From Sva-07 sp963698435 (lineage in GTDB: Bacteria > Actinomycetota > Acidimicrobiia > Acidimicrobiales > Ilumatobacteraceae), in contig CAVOQV010000012.1 in the NCBI GenBank assembly GCA_963698435.1, forward strand, positions 1 to 64,000: 64,000 bases of DNA, in the 5' to 3' direction. Position 1 is the first letter of the stretch. The number at the start of each line of letters is the position of its first letter. The position numbers and the translations under genes were made by a program. Positions 8,995-25,663 of the stretch are shown in pieces. Below the pieces are notes generated by a model. It made no database searches. It was given only the letters and a program-made list of their open reading frames with translations, and had not been told where the DNA came from.

Positions 8995-9738
8995 ATGCCC
9001 ATATCGGACGAACCTCCACCAGCCGTCGGTGCGACACCGGATCGGCCGCTCGCCGGCTTTCGGCACGGGGGCCTTCCCGAGGTGGAGCCGACCGCAGAGT
9101 CGGCCGATCGGCGAGAAGCAGTGGCGCAGCTGGGTGACGCGCTGCGCGACCTCACGTCCCGCGCGATCGGCAGCGAGGTCACCGCCGACGTGCTCCGTTC
9201 CGTCGCGGAGGAGGCGCGCCGGCTCGCCGCAATGCTCGCCGAGCGGCAACGTCGTCTCGACGAGCCGTCGTCGGTCGATGATCTCCACCGGGGCCAGCGA
9301 TGGTTCAACCCGGTCGTCGGCTGGGGCAACCCCGTCGCGCCGCCGATGCGTGTGGAGATCGTCGATGGCGCAGCGATTGGCTCGTGCACGCTCGACTGGC
9401 GCTACGAGGGACCGCCCACCTACGCGCACGGTGGGATCAGCGCAATGCTCCTCGATCAGATCATGGGGTACGCAGCCGCAGCAGCCGGCCACCCTGGTGT
9501 CACCGCCAGGCTGGAGGTGCGCTACCGCTCGACGGTCCCGCTCGGCCAACCGCTGAGGTTGCAGGCCCGACTGATCGACGTGCTCGGCGTACGGGCGGCG
9601 CTGCAGGGCTCGATCAGCCTGGCCTCGGCACCGGACGCTCCGCTCGTTCAGGCCGAGGGTCGGTTCCTGGCACTGCGCCAGGAGCAGGCCACCCGTTTGT
9701 TCGGCGCTCGCTCGGCCGACACCGACCAGGTGACCTAA
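8995..9738 (+). CDS. PaaI/4HBT-type hotdog thioesterase
   Basis: A 247-aa protein whose C-terminal 150 residues form a 4HBT-like hotdog domain: NPVVGWGNPVAPPM, then YEGPPTYAHGGISAMLLDQI, where the AHGG turn and downstream acidic residue are the usual active-site region, and LEVRYRSTVPLGQPL. The N-terminal 90 residues are helical and less conserved. It would hydrolyse acyl-CoA or acyl-ACP. It is the first gene of the run thioesterase, acyl-CoA dehydrogenase, PKS, carboxylase, so release of the PKS product is a reasonable inferred role. A small open frame starting at 8986 is not favoured. Confidence 0.85.
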   Translation: MPISDEPPPAVGATPDRPLAGFRHGGLPEVEPTAESADRREAVAQLGDALRDLTSRAIGSEVTADVLRSVAEEARRLAAMLAERQRRLDEPSSVDDLHRGQRWFNPVVGWGNPVAPPMRVEIVDGAAIGSCTLDWRYEGPPTYAHGGISAMLLDQIMGYAAAAAGHPGVTARLEVRYRSTVPLGQPLRLQARLIDVLGVRAALQGSISLASAPDAPLVQAEGRFLALRQEQATRLFGARSADTDQVT

Positions 9739-9804
9739 GGCCGTTCAAGCGCACGCGGATCTCTCGTACTGTGGAGCGGAGTACGAAGAACGAAGGGGGA
9801 ACCG

Positions 9805-11514
9805 ATGACCGATTCGTTGCAGGTGACCGACGGACACGTCGCACCAGCCGGGCTCGACTCCGACACGCTCGTGATGATGCTCGACGCGCTCGGGGAGTTC
9901 GTCGGCCACGCGCTCCCCGCCAAGCTGCAACTCGAGCTCGACCACGAAGACGTCTGTCCCGAGGACATCGTGCGCGCCATGAGCGACCCGAACCAGCTCG
10001 GTGTGCAGCTGGTGTTCGTCCCCGAGGTGTACGGCGGCATGGACGGCGGGGCGTTCGACTCCTACCGGGTCTGCGAAGTGATGGCGCGCCACGACATCGG
10101 ACTCGCCACGGCCGTGTTCGCCACGTTCCTCGGCAGCGACCCGATCCTCTTCGGCGGCACCGTGGAGCAGAAGCGGCGCTGGCTCGGAGCGATCGCCGAG
10201 CAGGGCCTGGTGTTCGCCTACGGGGCCACCGAGCCCGACGCCGGGAGCGACCTCGGAGCGATGAAGACCACCGCCGTGCGGATCGAGGACGACGGCGTCA
10301 TCACCGGCTACCGCATCACCGGTCGCAAGCAGTGGATCTCCAACGGATCGATCGCCGACGTCACCACGATCCTCGCCCGCACACCGGACGGGCCGTCGTG
10401 GTTCGTGGTGCCGAAGGAGACGCCGGGGCTGACCGCCGCGCACCCGGAGGACAAGCACGGCCTCCGACTGTCGAACACGGCTGCGCTGTTCCTCGACGAC
10501 GTCGAGGTACCCGCTGACCACCTGATCGGCGAGGTCGAGGGCAAGGGGCTGATCCAGGCCCAGCAGGTGTTCGGCTACACCCGGGTGATGGTCGCCGCCT
10601 TCGGTCTCGGCGGCGGCTGGGAGGCGCTCGACCGGGCGATCGAGTACTCGCTCGAGCGCCAGCAGGGTGGTGCGCCGCTCGCCGAGAAGCAGGGTTTCAC
10701 CCACAAGCTGATCGTGCCCCACGCCGTGCGGCTCGAGGCCGCCCGCAGCTACATCGAGGACACCGCTGACAAGATCGATCGCGGCCTCGGCGAGAACGGG
10801 GCGATGAACACCGAGGGCGCGATCGCCAAGCTGATGGCCACCGAGGCCGGCAATGCCGCCGCCGACGCGGCGATCCAGGCGCACGGCGGCTACGGCTACA
10901 CCCGCGAGTACGTCGTCGAGAAGATCAAGCGCGACGTCAGGATCACCACGATCTACGAGGGCACCTCGGAGATCATGGAGATGACGATCGCCCGCGATCG
11001 CTGGCAGCAGCACCTCAAGACGAGCGGCGCCTACTACCGCGACCGGGCGGCGGAGCTGACCCGGTTGGAGGTCACGCATCCGACGGTCGGTGCCGGTCAC
11101 GCCGCGCTCGCCATGCAGGCGCTGGCCGCGGTGCTCGAGGCGTGTCGTGTCGCCCGTCTGACGCGCAACCAGCACGTCCTGTTCCGGCTCGGCGAGTTGA
11201 TCACCCACGCCGAGTGCGCCGAGGCGTTCGCGGAGCGGGCAGCAGCGGCGCTCGACGGCAATCGCCACGAGAAGAGCCCGGATCGTTTCGACGGAGCCGC
11301 ACTGGCGGCGATGAGCCGTGTGTTCGCCCGCGAAGCCGCCCAGAAGGTGGGCCAGGAGGGCGTCCGCTGGGTGGCGGGGTCGATCGACGCCGGCAGCGCC
11401 GACGTCGCACCGCTGCTGGCCACGATTCCCCACGACGCCATTCGCGCCTCCCAGTCCGGCCTGCTCGCCGACATGGACCTCGTCGCCGACGTGCTGTACG
11501 GCCGCACCACGTGA
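9805..11514 (+). CDS. acyl-CoA dehydrogenase family protein
   Basis: A 569-aa FAD enzyme with ribosome-binding site GAAGGGGGA before the ATG. The FAD/substrate segment YGATEPDAGSDLGAMKT, the ITGRKQWISNGSIAD beta-domain and the catalytic-region motif ITTIYEGTSEIMEMTIARDR are all present. At 569 aa it is longer than the usual 380-400 aa and has an extra helical C-terminal domain of about 170 aa, as in the larger ACAD subfamilies. It lies 78 bp before the PKS on the same strand. Because the PKS has no enoyl reductase domain, this flavoenzyme may introduce or handle a double bond in the product; this is inference. Confidence 0.92.
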   Translation: MTDSLQVTDGHVAPAGLDSDTLVMMLDALGEFVGHALPAKLQLELDHEDVCPEDIVRAMSDPNQLGVQLVFVPEVYGGMDGGAFDSYRVCEVMARHDIGLATAVFATFLGSDPILFGGTVEQKRRWLGAIAEQGLVFAYGATEPDAGSDLGAMKTTAVRIEDDGVITGYRITGRKQWISNGSIADVTTILARTPDGPSWFVVPKETPGLTAAHPEDKHGLRLSNTAALFLDDVEVPADHLIGEVEGKGLIQAQQVFGYTRVMVAAFGLGGGWEALDRAIEYSLERQQGGAPLAEKQGFTHKLIVPHAVRLEAARSYIEDTADKIDRGLGENGAMNTEGAIAKLMATEAGNAAADAAIQAHGGYGYTREYVVEKIKRDVRITTIYEGTSEIMEMTIARDRWQQHLKTSGAYYRDRAAELTRLEVTHPTVGAGHAALAMQALAAVLEACRVARLTRNQHVLFRLGELITHAECAEAFAERAAAALDGNRHEKSPDRFDGAALAAMSRVFAREAAQKVGQEGVRWVAGSIDAGSADVAPLLATIPHDAIRASQSGLLADMDLVADVLYGRTT

Positions 11515-11592
11515 TGCCGAGCGCCCCTGCGTTCCGCCCCCCTTCTCACCCGTCGACGCAGGCCGACCTGCGCTGCCCAGGAGCACTTCACG

Positions 11593-14500
11593 ATGTCTGA
11601 CACCGCCACCCGGCCCACCTCGCCGATCGCCGTGGTCGGCCTCGGCGCGATCATGCCCGACGCCCCCGATGCCGACGCCTTCTGGGCCAACATCACCGGC
11701 GGCCGCTACTCGATCAGCGACGTCCCGCCCGAGCGGTGGGACCCGGCGCTGTACTACTCGCCCGATCACGACGAACCCGACAAGACCTACTCCAAGGTCG
11801 GCGGCTGGGTGCGCGACTTCCCGTGGGACCCGATCCGCTGGAAGCTGCCGATCCCGCCGAAGGTCGCCGATCAGATGGACGACGGTCAGCGGTGGGCGAT
11901 CGCCGCCGCACGCGCTGCGCTCGTCGATGCAGGGTGGCCCGACTGGAAGACCGACCCCGACAACGTCGCCGTGATCATCGGCAACGCGATCGGTGGCGAG
12001 AAGCACTACCAGACCAACATGCGCATCGAACTGCCCGAGGTGCTGCGCGATCTGCAGGAGGCCGAGTCGTTCGCCGCGCTGTCCACCGAGCAGCGCGAGC
12101 ACATCCTCGACGAGACCCGGTCGCACTTCCTCGCTCACTACGGCGAGATCAACGAGGACACGATGCCCGGCGAGTTGGCCAACGTGATGGCCGGTCGGAT
12201 CGCCAACCTGTTCAACTTCCGTGGTCCCAACTTCACCACCGACGCAGCGTGCGCGTCGGGGTTGGCGGCGATGAGCGTCGCGGTCGACGGGCTCGTCGAC
12301 CATCGCTTCGATGCCGCGATCACCGGCGGCATCGACCACAACATGGGCGTCGCCGCGTTCGTGAAGTTCTGCAAGATCGGAGCGCTGTCCGCGACCGGTA
12401 CCCGGCCGTTCGATGCCGGCGCCGACGGGTTCGTGATGGGGGAGGGCGCAGCGCTGTTCGTGCTGAAGCGGCTGGAAGATGCCGAGCGAGACGGCGACAG
12501 GATCTACGCCGTCATCCTCGGCATCGCCGGATCGAGCGACGGCAAGGGCAAGGGCATCACCGCGCCGAATCCGATCGGTCAGCGTCTCGCCGTCGAGCGA
12601 GCATGGCGCGCCGCCGGCGAGGATCCCGGAACCGTCGACGCGATCGAGGCGCACGGCACCTCGACCCGTGTCGGTGATGCGACCGAACTGCAGAGCCTCA
12701 CCGACGTCTTCGGCGCGGCCGGGGCCGGCCCGCAGAGCATCGCACTCGGTTCGGTGAAGTCGAACATCGGGCACCTCAAGGCCGCGGCCGGCGCGGCGGG
12801 CATGTTCAAGATGGTGCGGAGCCTGCACGACAAGGTGCTCGCGCCGAGCCTCAACTTCAACGATCCCAACCCGAACGTCGACTGGGACACCTCGCCGTTC
12901 GTCGTCAACACGGCGCTGCGCGACTGGCCGGTCCCCCCGAGCGGGGTACGGCGCGGCGGTGTGAGCGCGTTCGGCTTCGGAGGTACGAACTTCCACGTCG
13001 TCCTCGAAGAACACGTCCCCGGTCGCCACAAGCCACCCGCTCGGGTGTTCGCCGGCGCATCGGTCGGACAGGCCGCCTCCGTCACCCCGGCGAGCGAGCC
13101 CGAACCTGCTTCGATTCCGGGCGATCCGACCAAGCCGCCCCTGCGCGGGGCGCTCGTGCTCGGCGGACGCGACGACGCCGACCTGCTCGCCCAGGTGCGC
13201 CAGGCACTCGCCGACGCGCAGGCCGGCCGAGCACCGGCGCCCACTCGGCCCGACCCGGCGGTCGGGCGCGCCGCCCGCCGCATCGCCGTCGACTTCGCCG
13301 ATGCGGCCGATCTCGCCACCAAGCTCGACAAGGCGGTCAAGGCGCTGACCAGCGACAACCCGGCGATGTTCCGGATGCTCCGCCAGCAGGGCGTGTTCGT
13401 CGGGCGCGGCCCGGCCCCGAAGGTGGCGTTCCTCTACACCGGCCAGGGGTCGCAGTACGTCAACATGCTGCAGGGTCTGCGCGCCAGCGAACCGATCGTC
13501 GACGCCACGTTCCGTGAGGCCGACGAGGTGATGACGCCGCTGCTCGGGCGCCCGCTCACCTCGTACATCTTCGTCGACGGCGACGACCCCGCCGCCGTCG
13601 CGCAGCTCGAGCAGCAGCTGCTGCAGACCGAGATCACCCAACCCGCCGTGCTCGCCACCGACTCGAGCATCAGCCGACTCCTCGGCGCGTACGGCATGCA
13701 CCCCGACATGGTGATGGGGCACAGCCTCGGCGAGTACGGCGCCCTGATCGCCGCCGGCTCGCTCACGTTCGCCGCTGCACTCGAAGCGGTGAGCGCCCGC
13801 GGCCGCGAGATGGCCCGCCTGTCCGTCGACGACAACGGCGCGATGGCGGCCGTGTTCGGGCCGCTCACCGAGATCGAGCGGATCGTCGACGCCACGCCCG
13901 GCTACGCCGTCGTCGCCAACATCAACTCGAACAACCAGGCGGTCGTCGGTGGGGCGACCGATGCGGTCCTGGCCGCGATCGACTCGTTCATCGCCGCGGG
14001 CATGCAGGCGGTTCGCATCCCGGTGAGCCATGCGTTCCACACCACGATCGTCGCTCCGGCCTCGGTGCCGCTGGTGGCGACGTTGGAGCGACTCGACGTC
14101 CAGCCGCCGCAGATCCCGCTGGTCGCCAACGTGACCGGCGAGTTCTACCCATCGGACGCGACGAGCGCGACGATGCTCGAGTACCTCGGGCGCCAGGTCG
14201 CATCGCCCGTGCAGTTCGTCAAGGGTCTGCACACGCTCTACGACGCCGGCGCCCGCGTCTTCGTCGAAGTCGGACCCAAGCGAGCGCTGCACGGGTTCGT
14301 CGAAGACGTGCTCGGTGAACACGACGACGTCCTCTCGCTCTTCACCAACCACCCGAAGCTCGGCGATGCGGTGTCGATCAACCAGGCGCTGTGCGGACTG
14401 TGGGCCGCCGGCGTCGGCTTCGAGGCTCCGCCGTCACCCGCCACCTCGGCCCCCACGGCACCGGCGGGCGACCACCACGGTCGCGCCGTCACCCGCCGCA

Positions 14501-17500
14501 GCAGCGGGGCCGGCCGACGATCGCATCATGCAGCTCGGGCAGCTGTTCGCCGGCGTCATCGAGGAGGGGCTCCGGATCTACGGAACCGAACCGGCGACGC
14601 CGATCGAGCCGGCACCCGCAGCCACACCGGACGCGTCGGGTGGACGCCTCGATGCCGAGCCGGTGGTCGTCACCGGCGCCGCGCTCGGTCTTCCGGGGGT
14701 CGAGCAGACCTTCGACGATGCCAACATCGCCCGGATCCTCGCCGGCCAGCAGTTCATCGACACGCTCCCCGACGCGGCGCGGGCGCGCATGGCCGACATG
14801 CACATCACGCGGCTCGTCAAGAGCGAGTCCGGCGGTGCCAGCTTCGAGACGATCGACGATCCCGCCGAGGTCATCAAGCTCGCCGGCCGCCACGCACCGC
14901 TCGACATCGTCGAGCAGTTCGCGGTCGACACCGCCCGCGACGAGGCCCTCGACAATACGACCCGCCTGGCGATCGGCGCCGGCTTCGACGCGTTGCGCGA
15001 CGCCGGGATCCCGCTGGTGATGCGCTACAAGACCACCACTCTCGGAACCCAGCTGCCCGATCGATGGGGATTGCCCGACGAGCTCCGTGACGACACCGGG
15101 GTGATCTTCGCGAGCGCCTTCCCCGGCTACGACCGCTTCGCGGAGGACGTCGAGGCCTACACCGCCGACCGCGCTCGGCGGGAGCACCTGCTCGCCCTCG
15201 AGGGCGTGCGGGCACGGATGGACGGCACCGAGCCGGCCGTCACCGAGGTCGATCGCCTGATCGCCAACCTCCGCGCCGAGATGGAGACGCACCCGTACGG
15301 ATTCGACCGTCGGTTCCTGTTCCGCGTGCTCTCGATGGGTCACTCGCAGTTCGCCGAGATCATCGGGGCCCGCGGGCCGAACACCCAGGTCAACGCCGCC
15401 TGCGCCTCGACGACCCAGGCGATCTCACTCGCCGAGGACTGGATCCGCGCCGGCCGCTGCCGCCGTGTGGTGGTCGTGTCGGCCGACGACGCCACCGCCG
15501 ACTCGCTGATGCCCTGGATCGCGAGCGGCTTCCTCGCCAGCGGTGCCGCCGCCACCGACGAACACGTCGAGGACGCGGCGACGCCGTTCGACCGTCGGCG
15601 CCACGGGATGATCGTCGGCATGGGCGCTGCGGCGCTCGTGGTCGAGTCGGCCGAGGCCGCCCGCGAGCGCGGGCTGCAGCCGATCTGTGAAGTGCTCGGC
15701 GCCATCACCGCCAACTCGGCGTTCCACGGCACCCGTCTCGACGTCGAGCACATCGGCGCCGTGATGGAGGCGGTCGTCGAACAGGCAGAGTCACGCGGTG
15801 TGCGCCGCAGCGAGATCGCCGGCGAAGCGATGTTCGTCTCCCACGAGACCTACACGCCCGCCCGCGGCGGGTCGGCGGCCGCCGAGATCAACGCGCTGCG
15901 CCGGGTGTTCGGCGCCGACGCCGACCGGGTCGTGATCACCAACACCAAGGGCTTCACCGGCCACGCCATGGGAGCCGGGATCGAAGATGTCGTCGCCGTC
16001 AAGGCGCTCGAGACCGGGATCGTGCCGCCCGTTCCGAACTATCGCGATCCCGATCCCGACCTCGGCAACCTCAACCTGTCGCGAGGTGGTGCCCACACGG
16101 TGCGGTACGCGCTTCGATTGGCCGCGGGCTTCGGCTCACAGGTGGCGATGGCGCTGCTCCGCTGGACGCCGGTGGCGGACGGCCAGCACCGTGCGCCCGA
16201 CCAACTCGGCTACGCCTACCGCATCGTCGACGCCGGCGCCTGGCAGCGCTGGCTCGACCTGCTCGCCGGTCACGACGGCGCGCACCTCGAGACCGACCAC
16301 CGCCGCCTGCGGGTGGTCGACGTCGGCGCGCCCGCCACGTCGCAGCATGTGTCGGCAGTACCGGTGCCGTATGCCGGCCAACTCGGCACGTCGTTGCACC
16401 GGACGCTCCCGGCCGAACCCGCTGCGACCACTCCGGCACCCGCACCCGCACCCGTCCCCGCAGCCCCGGCTCCCGCTGTGGTCGCGCCGGCGCCCGTCGT
16501 TGCAGGTCCCGCCGTTGCGGCACCCGCCGTGGACGATGTGCTTGCTCAGGTGACGGCGGTGGTTGCGGAGATGACCGGGTATCCGACGGAGTCTGTTGGA
16601 GCCGGATCTGGATCTGGAGGCCGATCTGGGTGTGGACACGGTGAAGCAGGCGGAGGTGTTTGCTGCGGTTCGCACGCATTACGAGCTCGAGCGCGATGAG
16701 AATCTGCAGCTTCGGGACTTCCCGACGTTGCGTCATGTTGCCGAGTGGGTGCGTGAGCGCGCCGGTCTCGACGCCGCACCACCCGCTACAGCCGAAGCAT
16801 CTGTAGCCGCCGCTGCGCCTGCGTCGGTTCCCGAGCCTGCTGGTGTGGATGATGTGCTTGCTCAGGTGACGGCGGTGGTTGCGGAGATGACCGGGTATCC
16901 GACGGAGTTGTTGGAGCCGGATCTGGATCTGGAGGCCGATCTGGGTGTGGACACGGTGAAGCAGGCGGAGGTGTTTGCTGCGGTTCGCACGCATTACGAG
17001 CTCGAGCGCGATGAGAATCTGCAGCTTCGGGACTTCCCGACGTTGCGTCATGTTGCCGAGTGGGTGCGTGAGCGCGCCGGTCTCGACGCCGCACCACCCG
17101 CTACAGCCGAAGCATCTGTAGCCGCCGCTGCGCCTGCGTCGGTTCCCGAGCCTGCTGGTGTGGATGATGTGCTTGCTCAGGTGACGGCGGTGGTTGCGGA
17201 GATGACCGGGTATCCGACGGAGTTGTTGGAGCCGGATCTGGATCTGGAGGCCGATCTGGGTGTGGACACGGTGAAGCAGGCGGAGGTGTTTGCTGCGGTT
17301 CGCACGCATTACGAGCTCGAGCGCGATGAGAATCTGCAGCTTCGGGACTTCCCGACGTTGCGTCATGTTGCCGAGTGGGTGCGTGAGCGCGCCGGTCTCG
17401 ACGCCGCACCACCCGCTACAGCCGAAGCATCTGTAGCCGCCGCTGCGCCTGCGTCGGTTCCCGAGCCTGCTGGTGTGGATGATGTGCTTGCTCAGGTGAC

Positions 17501-20302
17501 GGCGGTGGTTGCGGAGATGACCGGGTATCCGACGGAGTTGTTGGAGCCGGATCTGGATCTGGAGGCCGATCTGGGTGTGGACACGGTGAAGCAGGCGGAG
17601 GTGTTTGCTGCGGTTCGCACGCATTACGAGCTCGAGCGCGATGAGAATCTGCAGCTTCGGGACTTCCCGACGTTGCGTCATGTTGCCGAGTGGGTGCGTG
17701 AGCGCGCCGGTCTCGACACGCCGGCGCCCGCCGCAGCCGAAGTCGCAACGGCAGCCGGGGCCGAGGTCGCGGCGCCGAGCGTTGTCCACGGCGACTTCGA
17801 TGCCGTCGACGCGCTGCCGCGCCGGATCCCGGTCCCTGCGCTGCGGCCACCGGTGACGGACTGCCTGCCGACCGGCGTCGAACTCGCCGGCGCCCGTGTC
17901 GTCGTCATGCTCGACGAGGGCGGCGTCGGCGAGGCGCTGGTGAAGCAGCTCGACAAGGCCGGGGCCGAGGTGCTCACGCTCGAGCCTGGCATGGCGACCG
18001 ACGCGTTGCTGGCACAGATCGAGGCCTGGCATGCCGACGCGCCGATCGCCGGCGTGTACTGGCTCCCTGCCCTCGACGACGACGGCGACCTCGCCGAGTA
18101 CGACCTGCCCGCCTGGCGCGAGGCACTTCGCCGCCGGGTGAAAACGCTCTACTCGACCATGCGTTGCCTGTACGACGCGAGCCCGTTCCTCGTGTCGGCG
18201 ACCCGCCTCGGCGGCTACCACGGCTACGACGCCGATGGTGCCACCAACCCGCTCGGCGGGCCGGTGACGGGCTTCACCAAGTCGTATCGCAAGGAGCGTC
18301 CGGAGGCGCTGGTGAAGGCCGTCGACCTCGCTCCCAGTCGCAAGACGTCGGCGATCGCCGCGCAGCTGATCGAGGAGACCCTGTTCGACCCGGGCTGTGT
18401 CGAGATCGGTCGGGTCGACGACCGGCGCTTCGGCGTCGCGTTCGTCGAGGCGCCGTTCCCTGAACGGTCCGACGACGGCCAGCCGCTCGCTGGGTCGGGC
18501 ATGACGCTCGATCACGACTCGGTCGTGGTGGTCACCGGCGCGGCGGGCAGCATCGTGTCGGCGATCACCGCCGACCTCGCTGCCGCCTCGGGCGGCACGT
18601 TCCACCTGCTCGACCTCACCCCGACGCCCGACGCCAGCGACCCCGATCTCGAGGCATTCCGTACCGATCGCAACGGTCTGAAGGTCACGATCGCCGAGCG
18701 GATGAAGGCGGCCGGTGACCACCCGACGCCGGTGACCATCGAGCGCGAACTCGCACGGTTCGAGCGCCTCGACGCCGCACTGACCGCCATCCAGTCCGTC
18801 GAGGTTGCCGGCGGCACCGTGCACTACCACTCGGTCGACCTCACCGACGCCGATGCCGTCGCCGCAGCGATCGACGACGTGCGCCACCTGAGCGGTCGTA
18901 TCGACGTGCTGCTCCACGCGGCGGGCTTGGAGATCAGCCGCAACCTGCCCGACAAGGAACCCGCGAGTACGACCTCGTGTTCGACGTCAAGAGCGACGGC
19001 TGGTTCAACGTGTTCCATGCCGCGCAGGACATGGAGATCGGTGCGACCGTGGTGTTCTCGTCGGTCGCCGGACGGTTCGGCAACCAGGGCCAGACCGACT
19101 ACTCGGCCGCGAACGACTTGCTGTGCAAGATCACCAGCAACTTCCGCCGCAGCCGACCGGACACCCGCGGGCTGGCGTTGGATTGGACGGCGTGGGGTGG
19201 CATCGGCATGGCGACCCGTGGATCGATCCCCAAGATCATGGAGATGGCCGGAGTGCAGATGCTTCCCCCCGAGGCGGGAGTCGCCTGGATCCGCCGGGAA
19301 CTTCTGTCGAGCGAGTACACGGGCGAGGTGATCGTCGCCGGCACCCTCGGCATGATGGCGGCCGAGTACGACGATCGCGGCGGCGTCGAACTCACCTCCC
19401 TGATCGGCGACGACGCCGGCCACGGACCGATGATCGGACACGCCACGGTCAGTGTCCACGACGGCGTGGTCGTCGAGACGACGCTCGATCCGGGGCAGCA
19501 GCCGTTCCTCGACGATCACCGCATCGACGGCACCCCGGTGCTGCCGGGCGTGATGGGGATGGAAGCGTTCGCCGAGACCGCACAGCTGTTGGTACCGGAC
19601 CACCACGTGCTGTCGGTGGAGGACGTCACCTTCGCCGCGCCGCTGAAGTTCTACCGCGACGAACCACGCACGCTGACCGTGCGGGCGGTGCTCATCCCTG
19701 ACGGCGACGATCTCGTGGCGCATTGCACGCTCAGCGCCGAGCGCCAACTCCCCGGGCAGGAGCAACCGCAACGCACGGTGCACTTCACCGGCCGCGTGCG
19801 CCTCGGCACGCACGCTCCACCGAACGAGCAGATCGAGCCACCGGGCGACCCCAGCGGTCCAACCCTCGACGCCGAGCAGGTGTACTCGTTCTACTTCCAC
19901 GGCCCGGCCTATCAGGTGGTGTCCGCGGCATGGAGGGACGGTGACGCGTCGGTGGCGACGCTGACGGACCCCCTCCCGGCCAACCACGTGCCGCCGGAGC
20001 AACCGCTCTCCACTGCACCGCGGCTGATCGAGCTGTGCTTCCAGACCGCCGGTCTCTGGCAGGCGGGTCTGGAGGACCGGTTGGCGTTGCCGATGCGCGT
20101 CGGGCGAGCGAGCTGGCCCGCGAGGTCCGAGGGTCCGGTGCGTGCCGTCGCCCGCGAGACGTCGGCCGGGGTGTTCGACTGCGTGGTCATCGATTCGTCG
20201 GGAACGGTCGTGGCGCGACTCGACGGGTACGAGACGATCCCGTTGCCGGCGCCGATTCCCGACGCGGTCGCAGCCGCCCTACGCGCCACCTATCGGCGGT
20301 GA
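11593..20302 (+). CDS. PUFA-synthase-like type I polyketide/secondary-lipid synthase (KS-AT-KS/CLF-ACPx4-KR-DH), frameshifted in this sequence
   Basis: After removing three single-base shifts (near 14490, an extra C at 16593, a lost base near 18960) this is one protein of about 2,900 aa. KS1 (residues about 8-480) has active-site Cys in TTDAACASGL and His in EAHGTST and NIGHLK. The AT (about 613-910) has GHSLGEYG and HAFHT. A second KS (about 1020-1520) has Cys in NAACASTTQ but SHETYT where EAHGTGT is expected, as in chain-length-factor-like domains. Four ACPs (about 1647-2042) follow. A KR has TGAAGS and the TDYSAAN tyrosine. A hotdog DH has HRIDGTPVLP, the HxxxGxxxxP motif. There is no ER. 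The architecture resembles PfaA/PfaC-type synthases that make polyunsaturated fatty acids or other secondary lipids. The product is unknown. Confidence 0.88.
16535..17720 (+). repeat. 3.8 near-identical copies of a 315-bp unit encoding tandem ACP domains
   Basis: Units beginning GATGTGCTTGCTCAG start at 16535, 16851, 17166 and 17481. The first interval is 316 bp because of one extra C at 16593; the others are exactly 315 bp (105 codons: ACP plus A/P-rich linker). By eye the copies are identical over almost their whole length, including synonymous sites. The unit uses more T-ending codons (GAT, GTT, GCT, TTT) than its surroundings. Confidence 0.95.
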
Positions 20303-20318
20303 GTGGGGTGCGAGCGAC

Positions 20319-25640
<5,322 letters not shown>

Positions 25641-25663
25641 GCGGTCGCCGCGCCGACCGGAGG

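Noticed and set aside
9745..14352. A 1,535-codon open frame on the minus strand opposite the acyl-CoA dehydrogenase and PKS
   Set aside because: It is the antisense shadow of high-GC genes: no recognisable domains, Arg/His/Asp-rich composition, and the plus-strand frames carry clear KS, AT and dehydrogenase motifs.
16535..17720. Regular repeats considered as a CRISPR array
   Set aside because: The unit is 315 bp, the repeats are contiguous and coding, and there are no short repeats with unique spacers.
16071..18917. A long minus-strand open frame with four identical protein repeats
   Set aside because: The repeats mirror the tandem ACP units on the plus strand; the protein has no family features.
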